A stretch of 64,000 bases of DNA from Epiperipatus broadwayi (lineage: Eukaryota > Onychophora > Udeonychophora > Euonychophora > Peripatidae): the NCBI GenBank assembly GCA_028023455.1, contig JAQFVV010012509.1, positions 246,001 to 310,000 of the forward strand, written 5' to 3'. Shown in pieces: positions 1-12,360 of the stretch. How positions within the stretch are numbered: the first letter of the stretch is position 1; the number at the start of each line of letters is the position of its first letter. Under the pieces are notes generated by a model. The model saw nothing but the letters and a program-made list of their open reading frames with translations. It was not told the DNA's origin and ran no database searches. A program made the position numbers and the translations under genes.

Positions 1-20
1 AAAATATTACGATAAAAAAT

Positions 21-653
21 ATGTTATTAAATGCATCTGTTAATAATTTGGATATAAATAAAAATAATGATTATAGAAGCACAGACAGAAATTCTGTTGT
101 TTTTAATAAAAAAGAAAGTCAACTTATTTTAAAGCAAAAAGAAAAGCAAGCGTCTGAACTTATTGTTTCTGATTTAAATTTCCCTCCACTTTCTACTATA
201 AATAGAAGTGAAGGAGTTGATAAATTAAAAAAGGAGTCAGTTTTTAGTGTCACTGATAGATCAAGTTCTAAATTTAATGAACAGCAGAATAAAGCAATTA
301 AAGTGAAGGTTGGTCAGTCAGATATGAAAAAAAATGTAACGTCAGATGAATCGTCTGGGATTTCTAATCAAGATAACACCTCTAAAAAATCATATGCCTT
401 TTATTTGAAAGATTGTGCAGATAAAGAAAGGAATGTTTTTAAAACTGTATTTTATCGTAAAAATAAGAATAAAAATATTAAAAATTCAAGTTCTTCACCT
501 ATTATAGGAAATCAGGTTAATCATGTTTTAAAAGCTGTTAAGACAAGAAAGAAATTTAAAAAAAATTTTCTAACTAGAATAGATAATGACACCTCTGATG
601 AAGATGCGACTGTTCATTTGAAAAATGTTTTAGATATAAACAGTGTGTTATAA
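21..653 (+). CDS. LINE ORF1 C-terminal part (partial)
   Basis: A 210-aa reading frame, rich in lysine, asparagine and serine, just upstream of the endonuclease/RT ORF. LINE ORF1 proteins bind the element RNA; here I infer this only from position and composition. No CCHC zinc knuckle or RRM is visible in the part present. The frame is open from the first ATG back to the window edge, so the true start probably lies outside. The product ends at position 653, about 300 bases before the endonuclease ATG, with a short extra frame (724-948, encoding acidic, asparagine-rich residues) between. The protein is hydrophilic and likely partly disordered. Confidence 0.5.
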   Translation: MLLNASVNNLDINKNNDYRSTDRNSVVFNKKESQLILKQKEKQASELIVSDLNFPPLSTINRSEGVDKLKKESVFSVTDRSSSKFNEQQNKAIKVKVGQSDMKKNVTSDESSGISNQDNTSKKSYAFYLKDCADKERNVFKTVFYRKNKNKNIKNSSSSPIIGNQVNHVLKAVKTRKKFKKNFLTRIDNDTSDEDATVHLKNVLDINSVL

Positions 654-954
654 ACTGAATACAAAATCTAAAAAATAATCTTCATTTTATTTATCTATAG
701 AGGAATCTGAATCTCATAAAGTTTTGGTCTGTAACGTTTGGTCTTTGTCAGTAGTCATATTGCCCTTCTATGGAGATTTAAAATATTTAAGAAATTTTAA
801 TGTTGATAGTACACAGGATAATGCTATATTAAATATTAATAAGATTATTGAAGAAAAGACAGAAGATATTATATTGACTGATAATGTTGATGAAATTAGC
901 ACTATAGTGCAAGATATAAATTTGCAAAATAATCTGTGTAATAAATAGCAATTC

Positions 955-3721
955 ATGAATTGTTATTATCAAAATGTTCGTGGTCTTAGAACTAAGACAA
1001 TTGATTTTAAATTTGAATTGTTATTAAATGAATATGATATTATCTTTTTAACAGAAACTTGGTTAAAAGAAGAAATTGATAATATTAGTATATTTGATGA
1101 TAGGTATTGTGTGTATAGATGTGATAGAAATTATAATTATGAAACAAGAGGAGATGGTACTTTGATTTCTATTAAAAAAGACATAAAGCATAAACAGATA
1201 ATTATTAATGATAATAATATTGAATCTTGTTGGATTGAAGTTAGTTTAAAAAATAAAAATAAAATATTGTTAGGTACTATATATCTTTGACTTACTTTGT
1301 CAATGAATGATTTAGATGTATATTTAGTTAAGGTTGAGGATATATTGGTGAAATATAAATATGATATTATTATAGTTGGGGATTTTAATGAAGCTGATTA
1401 CTCAAGACATAGTAATAAGAATGTTGATAATAGTAAACTTTATAGATTAAAATTTTTTGTTGAGGTGGTTAGTTTAATTCAACTTAATAGTATTATTAAT
1501 TTTAGGGGTGGTATGTTGGATTTATTGTTTAGCACTAAGAATGATTTGAAGTGCAAAGAGGCTGATCAAGCTCTTTTGCCCCCTGATCCTTATCATCCAC
1601 CTTTGGAATTTGTAATAGATGGTTATCATGAACATAAATTTGTAATAGATGGTTATCATGAACATATAAAGCCTATGGTAAATAGTAAGAGAGATTACAA
1701 ATATGGTGACTATTATGGCCTTTATAAAGTTTTTGAGGACATTGATTGGAATGTAATTTTGATGGGAAATGATCCAAATATAGCGGCAAATAATGTTGTT
1801 GGTATAGTTCAAAATTGTCTAGATCAATATATTCCTGTTAGGCATTATTTAAATACTAATAACAAATATCCTAAATGGTTTTCTAGGGAATTGTGTAAGG
1901 GCTTAAATAGAAAGCATAAATATCATAGGTTATATAAACTAACTAATGATAAAGAATTGTATAAGAAATTTAGTGGTTTGCGTGCTTATACTAAAACTCT
2001 TATGAAAAGAGATTATAATAATAATTTAAATAGAGTTGAAGAAAATTTTAGGAATAATCCACAAATGTTTTGGAATTATATAAAAGATCTTAATATAGTT
2101 GGAAGTAAAAGTTGTAGATATAATGTAATTAGGCCTTCTATGGATGATCTAGTCAATCATTTTACTAATATGTATTTAGATACTTCAAGTAATGATAATA
2201 TGGTTGATATTAAATTTAATAAAGAGAGTTTTTGGAATATAGATGTTAATAAAATTGCAATTCCTGAAGTGTTTACTGCAATTTCTAAACTTAAATCGAA
2301 ATCTTCTATGGGATATGATAATATTCCTAATTTTATTATCAAGGGTTGTGCTGAATGTTTGGTAGCACCATTGCATTATATCATTAATTTATCAATTGAG
2401 AAAACTATTATTCCTGATATATTTAAGATAGCTAAGATTATACCAATTTTTAAAAAAGGGGATAGATCTGATTCTGGTAATTATAGACCTATTTCAACTC
2501 TGTCACCTTTTGCTAGAATTTATGAAAGGTGTATTTATAGTAATATTATTGTAGATATGATTAAGGTATTACCTAGTTATCAGCATGGTTTTTTACCTGG
2601 TAGATCTGCTGAAACTAATTTAATGGTGATATCTGATCATATTGCTCATGCCTTATCTGATCAGAAGCAATTAGATGTTGTACATTTTGATATAACTCAG
2701 GCATTTGACAAAGTTTCATATATTAGACTTTTGTATAAACTTAAAATGTTAGGTGTTAGTCCTCATTTAGTTGAGTGGTTTTCCAATTATTTGAGGGGTC
2801 GTAAATCTTATGTACATATGGATAAAACTAATTCTCTTTTTTTTTGATAATATGATAGGTGTTCCTCAGGGTGGAATATTAGCACCATTGCTTTTTAATG
2901 TTTATATGTGTGATCTTGATCATAGCATAAAAAATAGTATGATACTTACTTATGCTGATGATTGTAAGTTATTTAAAAGAATTATTACTTATAGTGATCA
3001 TATTGAGGTTCAAAAGGATATAGATAGTTTTATTATATGGTGTAGGTATAACAATATGGAGATTAACATTAATAAAACATGCATTGTTTCCTATACTAAT
3101 AAAACTGAAAAATCTGTTTATCAATATAAAATTGAGAATGGTGTTATTAAATATAAAGAGACTGTATCTGATTTAGGAATTATATTTTGTAGCAATTTTA
3201 CTTTTAATGTGCATATTAAATGTATTATTAATAAAGCATACAGAAAGATGGGCTGTATTTTGAGATATGGGAGAGATTTATCTATTTCCATAAAATATAG
3301 GTTATTTTTTTCTCTTGTTGTTACAGTTTTAGAATATAATTCTTGTATATGGAACTTCAATCTGATTAATATTCAGTCTAAAATATATAATATTGAAAAA
3401 AATATTTAATAAATTAATAATGGGTGAATGTCAAATTGTTAAATAGTATTGAAAGAAAGGAGAATGTTAAAGGATATATTACTGAAAAAGTTGATTGATG
3501 GGAAAATTGATGTCAGTAACTGTATATCAAAAATAGAATTGAAAGTACCTTGTCGTTTATTAAGAGAAATGCAAACTTTCAAGATTAGTATATGTAAAAA
3601 TACTTTCTTTGGTAAATCAGTTATTAATAGATTGCAAATGGTATATAATCTAACTTTTAATAATATTGATATTTTTTGCGATCAATTTGTGATGAATGTT
3701 AAAAAACAACTAAATGTATAA
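955..3721 (+). pseudogene. LINE ORF2: APE endonuclease and reverse transcriptase, broken
   Basis: The ORF would nick target DNA and prime reverse transcription of the LINE RNA. The endonuclease starts with YYQNVRGLRTK near residue 4, has TETWL near residue 35, and reaches VGDFN after an in-frame TGA at 1288-1290. RT follows: YRPIST, then FDITQAFDKVS (motif A), GVPQGGILAPLLFN (motif B) and YADD (motif C, codons near 2952). A run of nine T at about 2838-2846 shifts the frame from 1 to 2 exactly between motifs A and B. Around 3400-3450 several stops and an apparent short deletion separate RT from the C-terminal piece containing ERRMLKD (3449-3721). The inactivating changes are few, so the copy is only moderately old. 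Confidence 0.85.
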
Positions 3722-3807
3722 TTATGAACATATATGTATATATAATTTTATGTATTTAGCTTGTATTTGATTATAATTGTTTTTTTTTTAAATTTTAATT
3801 ATTATCA

Positions 3808-3842
<35 letters not shown>

Positions 3843-3937
3843 GTGTATTTCTGTTAAAGTGTAAATGTTGAAATGCACATAATAAATGGATATTGAATTG
3901 AACTGAATTATAATAATAATAATAATAATAATAATAA
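3722..3937 (+). repeat. LINE 3' UTR with ATT and TAA microsatellite tails
   Basis: AT-rich 3' untranslated region of the preceding LINE. It holds an (ATT)n run at about 3811-3842, an AATAAA-like stretch near 3881, and a terminal (TAA)n run at about 3908-3937. A simple 3-base repeat at the 3' end is typical of this LINE group. A PLE fragment starts directly at the end of the tail. Confidence 0.7.
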
Positions 3938-4340
3938 TGCCACAGTGAGCAATAGACTGGCTCCGCATAGATATATATATACAAAAGCCACAACTAAAGG
4001 AGAGGGCAGCTCAGTATTTGCTGCTCATCAGCAGGAGCAAAGCCATAGATTTGAGCCGTCTAAAGCTGACATCGTGTACACAGAGAGGAATGATGTTAAG
4101 AGGAAGATTAAGGAGGCATGTTACATCACCAGCGATGCCATGTCAATCAATAGAAAAGTCACGTGCTTCGTGATCTCGAAAAGGTGGATGTTATAATTTG
4201 CATGCATTTGCACAGAATCAACAGCATGTAAAAAGGACTATGATTATGGAGCTGTAGGTGCTCCGAAAGTGCTAAGTCCATAAATAGAGGCTCACTAATA
4301 ACAAACTTATAGCTTCACCTCAGCTATTAATCTTAGCTTA
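3938..4340 (+). pseudogene. PLE 3' end: GIY-YIG domain C-terminus, 5'-truncated
   Basis: The frame 3945-4196 matches the last 80 residues of the intact PLE protein encoded at 37252-39546: GEGSSVFAAHQ, FEPSKADIVYTERND and INRKVTCFVISKRW align residue for residue with its C-terminus. This is the end of the GIY-YIG endonuclease domain, including the glutamate of the TERND motif. The fragment is truncated just upstream, abutting the LINE tail. Its 3' UTR contains a conserved hairpin (4235-4279) and ends in an AGT repeat. The sequence differs clearly from the 35-kb element, so it is another PLE subfamily. Confidence 0.8.
4235..4279 (+). ncRNA. Hammerhead-like hairpin in PLE 3' UTR
   Basis: Outer stem GGACT/AGTCC encloses ATGATTATG, a stem II (GGAGC/GCTCC) and CGAAAGTGCTA. 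The layout matches a type I hammerhead: stem I, core, stem II, GAAA, a 2-bp stem III (AG/CT) and UA cleavage site. The expected CUGANGA is instead AUGAUUA, i.e. A at position 3 and U at position 8. In known hammerheads positions 3 and 8 pair (C-G), so A-U could be compensatory. The homologous hairpin at 37103-37145 keeps the same two changes. Activity is unproven. Confidence 0.4.
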
Positions 4341-4341
4341 A

Positions 4342-4342
4342 C

Positions 4343-4388
<46 letters not shown>

Positions 4389-4434
4389 ATAGTAGTAGTA
4401 GTAATAATAGTGGTAATAATAATAATAATGTTGT
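4342..4434. repeat. AGT/AAT trinucleotide microsatellite
   Basis: A run of AGT units grading into AAT units, directly at the 3' end of the PLE fragment. It may be the expanded 3' tail of that element. Confidence 0.9.
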
Positions 4435-4440
4435 ATTGTA

Positions 4441-5279
4441 AAAAAAAAGATAAAATTTGCTTTTCAGTGAAATAATAATTCTTTTTTTTTATTTGTTTAT
4501 TTCCAAATATTTTAGTTTTATTCCAGAGTTTTGTTTTAATTGATACTTTTATTGAAAATTTGTTTTTAATATTCACATACAAATAATTCAATGCATGGAA
4601 TTTTAAAATTCAATACTTCATTAACAACAAAAAATAATTAAAAAGTTTAGAAAAAGGCCTATTACATAACATCTGGAACATAACCATTTATTCTTATTAT
4701 TGAAAATGAAGTAAATAGTTTTGACGAAAATATACTTTAATTTTAAAATGTTAACTTATTTCCATTCTGAATCAGGCATTTTTGTTTTATTTTTGGATAA
4801 AAATGTATGATAGAAAAAAATGTATAAAAGCCATTTAATTTTTATGTTTACTTCTGAAAGCCATTAAAATTTAAAGAATTACGAAATTCTATACAAATTA
4901 TATAATAAGAAAACATGGATATCAGATAACATTCAGAAAAAGACACACAAATTATTATTTTATACTGAACCAGATGTAAAAGATTTGGCAATAAGAAAAA
5001 GTCTGAAAAATAATTAAAACATTGATAAACTAATTCCCAATAATTATTTTATTTATGCTATTCTAAAGTTGTTGTTTTTTTCACTTTTCTGGGTAATTGT
5101 AATATTCACATACAGAAAAGGTAGTCCATATAATTTAAAATTAGTTTTTATTAATGCTTAGCAATTAATAAATAATAATAATAATTAATAATGATAGCAA
5201 TCTCACTTGTTTATTGTTCCAAGTTTATATATATATGATAAATATTTTAATACATTTAACTTTGTTTATTCAATATTTA
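4441..5279. other. AT-rich DNA without recognised feature
   Basis: Poly-A and poly-T rich spacer with no open frame of note and no repeat family I can match within the window. Confidence 0.6.
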
Positions 5280-5690
5280 AAAATATTTAAATCCCTTCAA
5301 AGATACCATTTCTTTGAAAGGGGGATGCTTTTGAGTACATGTTAGTCATATTCATAGCAATAGTTGTCTGAGAAGCTTGTGATATTTATCAAAGAAAAAA
5401 CAAGATAGGGAATTTACATAAAATTTGAATAAAAGATGCAAATAAATCCATTTAAATGAGCCACTTTTTTGAATGGCGGATGCAGGATTTTTTTGTTTAT
5501 TGCATGCATGTTTTTGGCAATATGCCATGCTTCCTTAACTTTCCATTTAGCACCATTTCTTTCAGAACAAACGATGCTGGCCAATGTAGGTTCAAAGCTG
5601 TGGATAATCTTGGACTCATGTTCAAAGAAAATGAATTTAACTTCCATGTTCGCTTTAGCTCGATTATTTTGGTATCTATGCTGCAATTCT
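5280..5690 (-). pseudogene. PLE 3'-end relic (GIY-YIG C-terminus)
   Basis: Read on the minus strand, 5686-5414 encodes FEPTLASIVCSERNGAKWK, then VKEAWHIAKNMHAINKK. These align with the C-terminal FEPANARIITTERND/VKEAWYISRDLKAINRR of the intact PLE at 39.5 kb. The following 3' UTR (about 5400-5290) holds a degenerate version of the TATGAATATGA hairpin of PLE 3' ends. The frame ends in unrelated residues, and the asparagine-aspartate of ERND is changed to NG. It is an old, 5'-truncated copy. Confidence 0.75.
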
Positions 5691-5745
5691 TATAGATAAA
5701 TTGGTATGAGATTCTATTAATATGACTATCAAGTTTTCAAAAGCA

Positions 5746-5855
5746 GTCAAACGTTGTTAGCCGAGAGGTCAGTACAGCCATCTTGCAAACAAGTAGTTGG
5801 TTGCAGACGGTTGTGGGTTCACCTCCCAGCAGACGCTATGACATATGAAAAAAAA
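5746..5855 (+). mobile_element. tRNA-derived SINE, full copy
   Basis: About 110 bp starting GTCAAACGTTGTTAGCCGAG. TAGCCGAGAGG fits a pol III box A, and GGGTTCACCTCCC about 50 bp on fits box B. It ends in a poly-A tail. It is flanked by 15-bp direct repeats, AAGTTTTCAAAAGCA (5731-5745) and AAGTATTCAAAAGCA (5856-5870), with one mismatch. The body is tRNA-like throughout with no long tRNA-unrelated part, so it is a very short SINE. Two further copies lie at 48677 and 52644. I cannot say which tRNA it came from. Confidence 0.85.
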
Positions 5856-5870
5856 AAGTATTCAAAAGCA

Positions 5871-8659
5871 TGCTAAGCATACCATACTGTTAGGATTAAA
5901 TAAAGCTTTTCTCTATATACATTCTGTAAGTATTTATTTTGAAATAAATAATAATGATAAAACTGAAAAAACTTAGACATACATTATTCATTCATTAATA
6001 TAATAAGATTTTAAATGTTTATTTTAAATATTTAAAAAAAATAACATTAGTTTCACTTAATTTATTATAAAAGTTATTAAGTGTTTAGAAAATACTATAA
6101 TTATTATTGAAAATAAAAAATGTAATTTAAATCTTTTTATTAAAAATTAGATTGTGGCAAAGAATACAAATCCCAACTACGAGTGTGTGTTGCTGACGTT
6201 TTTAATTTTTAAGTATTAACGATGGAAAAAAAAATTAAAATGTCAAATTATGCTTTATTTAAAATTCTTTTCCTGCTAATTTTATTGTTGTTTTTTTTTT
6301 TAATTTCAAATTATATTTATTCTGAAAAATCAATTTTTAACAGCTGAAAATTTTCAAAACTTTTCTAGGCATAATTCAATTTCGAAGAACAGAATTATTT
6401 TTTTTTTAAATCTCAACAAATGCTAAAGTATGTTTTATAAAAAAAATAAAAATTGCATTTACAAGTTAATTGCATTAAAATATGTAATAATTAACAATAG
6501 AAGAAGTATAAAGGCACTTTAAAATTTGAGTTATCCATAGGAATAATAATAACTCTTTTCTTGTTATTACAAGAGACAATTTGATTCGGTGAATCAAAAA
6601 ATATAATTAAACTTGTCTACTTTGCTTAGTAAATAGTACATATTCTTCATTTGTGAATAAGTCTTAAATTTATGCTAAATGTGAATTATTTCTCAATTTG
6701 CCTATGATCATTATGAGAAAATATTAGTTTATATTCCTGTTGAACAGATTGTTTATAAGAATGGTTTGATTCGGAAGATTGGTTTACTATATAATTCAAT
6801 AATAATATTAAAGTTTAAATTTATTAATTTAGATATATAATTGAAATGTAATAAACTATAAACAAATAAAAGAAACATCTATAATAATATTTACTATAAA
6901 CGTATTGTTAATTAAGAAAAATAAGTTCAATTAATATTCTGATCATCAGAAGCTGACGCAAGGCATGCTGGTCAATTTTGATGGTTAGATGATTACGATT
7001 TTTTTAAACCAACTGAGAATTATTTTTCTGGCAGATATAATTTTTACAAAGCATAATTAACTCCCAAGTCATAAATGAAAAGTAGATTGATTCATATGAA
7101 CTCCATCTGATTATGAGAAATGATTATAATACAATAAAAACATATCTTATTATAAGCCTTCCAGATTGGTTTTCAAAAAGTAAGTATAATATTTGTAAAA
7201 GCAGAATACTAATACTAATGCAAAAAATGGTGAATAGGAGGACCTTTCTTCTTTCACAGCTATTATTTAAATAGATCAGTAAAAATGAGCTGCTTATTAC
7301 TACATATGTGCAGAGGCCTTTTTTTATATTATTATTATCCAAACTAATAACTTGACAATCTCAAACATAAAGTTTTGAGCATTATGGTGTTCATTCATCT
7401 ATCAGATCTAAACGAGATACAACCACCTTTGATCTTTTAGCAATGGTATGTACTAAATTAGACATCATTCTTTTTTTTTAATTAACCCCTTTTCGGCACT
7501 TAGAAGTAAGTAAATGATCATTATTTAAGTTTTTAGGGCCACAAAGTAGAGAAAAAAAATCTTAAATTTTTATATTGTCTTAAAAGAAGTTTATAAGTAT
7601 ATAAAAGCAAATTGTTAGTATAAAATTTTCTTTTTACTACATAGAAAATATATAAATCATTAGTTTAATTTCATTATTTCTTTTCACCACTTCTTTTTAT
7701 TGTTTTTCTTCTGCCAAGTATGGCACAATTTTGACAAAGGGTCTTTTTTGACAGCATTCAAACTAATCTTTTTGCAAAGTAAATCCTTTAAGTATGATAG
7801 TTTGTCTTACAAGTGTTAGTTTTCCTTATTCAAGATAATCCTGTGTCAATTGTTTTGCTAATTTTATATTGTTTTTTGTTATATTATTAATTCTGTCACT
7901 AATTTTGTTGAATTTCATTTTATCTACATACTTCTGATAGTAGATGGTAAATATGTTATGTGGCATGGTAATTCAACTGAGGTTTGCACTCAGCACATAT
8001 TTTTATAAGAATATAAATTTTATGTCATAGACCATTGAATATAATAGTAGTAATGTATAGTTTTTGATGCTCATTTATCTTTATTCCAGCAATCAACTTA
8101 ATATCAGCTCCTCTTTTTGTAATTACTTCTGCCAGTTTTCTGGGAAGTCATTTATTTGCCACCTTAAAGCAACTGGTTCTTACTCACAACAAGCAATTGT
8201 CAGCTTCCCCCACTGTACTGATTAACAATTAACTTCATCCTGAAATTGAATTTATATCTCTGGAGTTGTTTTCGGCTCTTTACTACAATCCTTCCACACA
8301 ATCATCTGTACTAGTCTGTAATTAAAAGCTAATATATATATATTTCAAAAAATATGTTGACTTGTCTACTGATGATAACTTTTCTTAATTTTTGGTCAAT
8401 CTTTCTCTCATTTACAAAATTTATTTTATAATGGAGAACCAAAACTGATTTAACTTGAAATTACTTTCATATCTGTTCTAATTTTAAATTCACAACATTA
8501 TACTTCATAATATTGAGAGCTTAAATTCTAAACTATTGTAAATAAAAGCAAATTCTTTATTTTATAATAAAGAATTCATTTCACAGCATCCAGTTTCATC
8601 TATTCATTAGTTTTCATGATATTTATCTACAAATAAATTGTATTTTAAACATTTATCAG
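5871..8659. other. AT-rich spacer without recognised feature
   Basis: About 2.8 kb of AT-rich DNA with many homopolymer runs. The short open frames (for example 7124-7342 on minus) show no family motif. I see no copy of the repeat families described elsewhere. Confidence 0.6.
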
Positions 8660-8780
8660 GAATAAATAATGATAAAGATATATATGAGAGATGGTATCAT
8701 GGGCCAAGTGATGAGTATTGGTTCAGTACAAAATGCATCTTGGAGGCCATTTGTCTTTTATTGTGATTTTAGTCATACGT
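8660..8780 (+). mobile_element. Family C fragment with decayed hammerhead
   Basis: A single partial copy of the family C repeat (fuller copies at 24205-25560 and 58490-59100). It keeps the block around the ribozyme: CCAA, then GTGATGA, a stem II GTATT/AGTAC with loop GGTTC, AAAA, a palindromic stem III ATGCAT, then TTGG, which pairs with CCAA as stem I. C3 has become G and G12 has become A, so the ribozyme should be dead, although its helices remain. Confidence 0.6.
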
Positions 8781-9012
8781 TTTCAAAAAAAAATGTGTGA
8801 TGGTATGGAGATTATAAAGTTTGTTATTCATTTTTTAATTAATGGCTCTCCAATTTAAATCCAGTACAATTGTTTTTTATCCACTTTATTCTGTAATAAA
8901 TATTGATCTCTACTATTATTATCTTGGTTATATTATAATCATCTGCATTTAACTCCTCAAGCCTGTCTACATAACTCAAGAACTTAGTTTAATATTTTTA
9001 CATTTTTCAATC

Positions 9013-12000
9013 ATCATCAACAAACATTATCAATCCTCTGCAGGGTGAAGGTCTCTCCTTCAATCCATCTTCGATTTTAGCTTCTCTTCTCCACATCACT
9101 CCTGCACACTTTCTTATTTCACCCATCCATCTCACATGGTGTTTTTCTGGATCTTTTACATATCTCTTGGAATCCAGTTTAAGATTTCAATTGTCCATCT
9201 ATTATCATCTCTTCTAGCAATATGTCCAACCCAACTCCACTTCAATCTTTTAACTTTTTCAATGAGGTCAGTAACACCTGTTTGTTCTCTTACCCATATA
9301 TTGTGTTTTTGATCTCTTCTTGCAACTCCTAACATGCATCTCTCCATACTTCTTTGAGTGGTCTGAAGTCTCTGTATTGCTCTTCTATTAAGTGTCCAAG
9401 TCTCAGATCCATAAGTAAGAACTGGTAAAACACATTTATTAAAAACCTTCCTTTTCAAACACATAGGCATATTTCCTTTTAGTATCAAGTTATTTCTACC
9501 AAAAGCACTCCAACCAAGTTTAATTCTATGATTAATTTCATCCATTATGTTTCCATCTGTATTAATAATCTGACCAAGATATTTGTAGCTGTTAACTTCT
9601 TCTAACTCATCATAATCAATCTTTATTTTCATATTTTGAGAAAATCCATTGAACATTACTTTAGTCTTTTTAACATTTATCTTTAGTCCTACTTTCATCT
9701 GATAACTCCTGCAACATTTCCTGCAGCTCTAAAGCATTATTTGCCAAAACAACTACATCATCTGCAAAATCTAAATGACTTAAATAATCTCCATTTACTT
9801 TCACTCCTTTAGCTTCCTATTTTAATCCACAAAATACTTCTTGCAGCACTGCTGTAAAAAGTTTTGGAGATATGGAGTCACCCTGTCTTACACCCTTCTC
9901 AATCTTGACTTTCCTAGTATCATTATGTAATCTAATTGTTGCTGTCACATTTTTATAAATATTCTTCAAAATATGACAATATCCTGGATCTATACCTTGA
10001 TGATCCAATACTTTAATCACTGAAGAAATGTTTATAGAATCAAATGCCTTTTCATAATCTACAAATCCAAAGCATAATGACAACTCATATTCATTTGTCC
10101 TTTCTATAACTTCTCTCAATACCTCTTTCTCCCCCCAACAACATGCCTTCTAAACTTCCTCAATACCTGGATATGATCTACTGTACTAAAACCACTTTTA
10201 AATCCAGCTTGTTCTCTTGGTTGGTGGAAATCCAATGTTCTCTGTAGATAAGTTGTAATTATCTTGGTAAAATTTTTGTATAAAACTGATAAAAGGCTGA
10301 TAGGTCTGTAATTTCTAATATCTTCTTTATCACCTTTTTTAAATATTAATATTAATACTGCATTCTTCCAATCATCTGGTACATCTTTATCATTTAGACA
10401 TTTGGTATATAACTTTGCTAAAAAAAATTCTATTTGTTAACCTGCTTCTTTTAATATATCAATTATAATTCCATCATTACCTGGAGCCTTTCCTTTCTTC
10501 ATAAATTTAATTGCATGTCTCACTTCTTCATTTAAAATTCTGGGCAATTCAGAAGATATAATAGATATAGGAGGTACTTGTTCTTTATTACTATATAATT
10601 CTTGATAGAAGTCTTTTACCCATTTCATGATGTCATCTCTCTTTTTAGTAATAATTCCATCTTTTTTTCTTATTGCAGATATAAATTTCCTACCAATACC
10701 AAAATGTTGTTTTACACTTTTGAGACTTTTATTCTCTTCTACAGCTTTCCTTGCTAGTTCACAGTTATACTTTCTTATATCATTTTCAACTCTTTTCCGC
10801 ACCATTTTACAAAATTTGAGGTATTCAATCCTTTTTAATGCATCATTTTTGTATATCTTCATATTCCTTCTTTTCTTCATAAATTCTCTAGTCTCAGTAG
10901 AAATTTTATTGGTCAATTGCTGCTTTTTTCTACCAGCTATCTTTGTTGCAGTTTTTAAAAGTGTATCAGTTATTTTCTTATTAATTTCATTCAAATCTGA
11001 ATCATGTTCAAAATCTACTAATACTTGAAACCGATTTGTAAGTTCTAATTTAAATTCATTAGAATGTTTCTGAAGATTAGGAATATCAACTGTAAATATT
11101 GTTTTTCTTAATAATTTTTGTCTCTCTAGTTTTGCATTAACACGTATCTTACATCTTACTAATCGATGATCACTTCCTGTGTTAAATTTATTAAGAACAT
11201 TACAATCTTGAAATATGTATTTTCTGTTAGTCAAAATATAATCCAATTCTGCTGTACCTTCATTTGGATGCTTCCATGTCCATTTCCTTTTAACATTTTT
11301 CTCAAAAAAAAGAATTCATAATATAAAGTTTTTCTTTTTCTGCAAACTCCACAAGTCTATGTCCTCTCTCATTTCTATTACCATAACCAAAATTACCTAC
11401 AGCACTTTCATCTTTCATTTGTTTACCAATTCTAGCATTAAAGTCTCCCATAACAATTTTAAAATGTTGTTTACTCTGATCAAAAGCCTTTTGTACATCC
11501 ATATAAAAATCTTCTACTACTTCATCACTATGAGAACTTGTTGGGGCATAAACCTGAATTATCTGCATTTGGTATCTGCTATTAAGTTGTATAACTAATC
11601 TTGCCACTCCATCAATCCTGCAATGTTGCTCTTCCACTTTTTATTTATAATGAATCCTACTCCACTTGTATTTCCAATATTTGTGCCTTTATAATAGAGT
11701 ACATGTCCACTTTTTAAATCAATTGTCTCTTCACCTTTTCTTCTAACTTCACAAAGTCCAATAATGTCCCATTTAATATAAGACAATTCTTCTAATTCTT
11801 GCAATCTTCCTTCACTTGAAAGTGATCTGCAGTTGTAAGTACCTAAATAAAAAGTCATCATCAAATGGCAGCCTGGGTCCACAATCAGGGGATTCTTAGC
11901 ACCCTCCACTTTCAGCCACCAACTGCTGCCTTGGTTGGTGACTTTACAGCCTCCTGGGAATAAGGGCCATGATTTATTTTTGTCTGTCATGATTGTATAT

Positions 12001-12340
12001 ATCTATTGGAAAAATATTTATCATTTACACATATATTCATTCTGCCTTATCAGGCAACTGAGAAGAAAGATCATGTTATTTCTTGATCTTAAACTCAGAG
12101 GTAAAAAGCCAATAAACTCACCACACTGCGTAATGCATGTTGGTGTGCAGCCCATCCATTTTCATATACTATTTGAATAATCAAATAACAACAGCTGCAA
12201 TGACAAGAGCGTATGGAGTGGACATTAGGAATTTGCCCTGCTTGGTTTCTTTAAGGCCTCTGGAGAGGAATCAAAGGGTCTCCTTTCAGTTGATAGCAAA
12301 TTCCTTTCTGCAGTCACATATTTCAACATCTTTGCATATA
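9013..12340 (-). mobile_element. RTE-clade LINE, nearly full length
   Basis: Element on the minus strand. Its 5' region (about 12340-11990) is transcribed leftwards through endonuclease and RT to a 3' end at about 9013 with a TGATGATGA-type tail, as is usual for RTE elements. The 5' limit is an estimate, made from a GC-richer block at 12190-12330 that I take to be the 5' UTR. No convincing target duplication was found. A second, 5'-truncated copy of the same element lies at 53706-55166. Confidence 0.8.
9156..11990 (-). pseudogene. RTE endonuclease/reverse transcriptase, frameshifted
   Basis: One long ORF now split into about five frames. From the 5' end: LGTYNCRSLSSEGRLQELEE and LCEVRRKG (endonuclease, 11990-11595); VYAPTSSHSD and MGDFNARIG (11637-11302); SDHRLV and the RT start KAPGNDG (11246-10437); GFVDYEKAFDSI (motif A) and RQGDSISPKLF (motif B) at 10119-9817; FADD (motif C) near 9755 in another frame; then the RTE C-terminal motifs YGSETWTL and WVGHIARRDDNRW (9698-9156). 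The stretch 10436-10120 still encodes an FKKGDKED/YRPISLL-like block in changing frames. All catalytic motifs are present, so the ORF was lost by a handful of indels. Confidence 0.85.
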
Positions 12341-12360
12341 TATGATAAGTTGTAATACAT

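Larger units (their letters stand above)
1..3937 (+). mobile_element. Decayed LINE of the Jockey/CR1 group, 5' end outside window
   Basis: A non-LTR retrotransposon running off the left edge. In order it shows a lysine/serine-rich ORF1 remnant, a broken endonuclease/reverse-transcriptase ORF, and a 3' tail with ATT and TAA runs. The opening motif YYQNVRGLRTK, the TETWL motif and the RT block around GNYRPIST are those of the Jockey/CR1 group; I cannot place it at finer rank. The copy carries an in-frame stop, a homopolymer frameshift and a small deletion, so it is not autonomous. No 5' target duplication can be tested because the 5' end is not in the window. Confidence 0.85.

Noticed and set aside
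3800-4440. Repeat arrays as CRISPR
   Set aside because: They are trinucleotide microsatellites in eukaryotic DNA, without spacers.
5456-5699. Plus-strand frames with hydrophobic N-termini
   Set aside because: They are shadows of the minus-strand PLE GIY-YIG relic.
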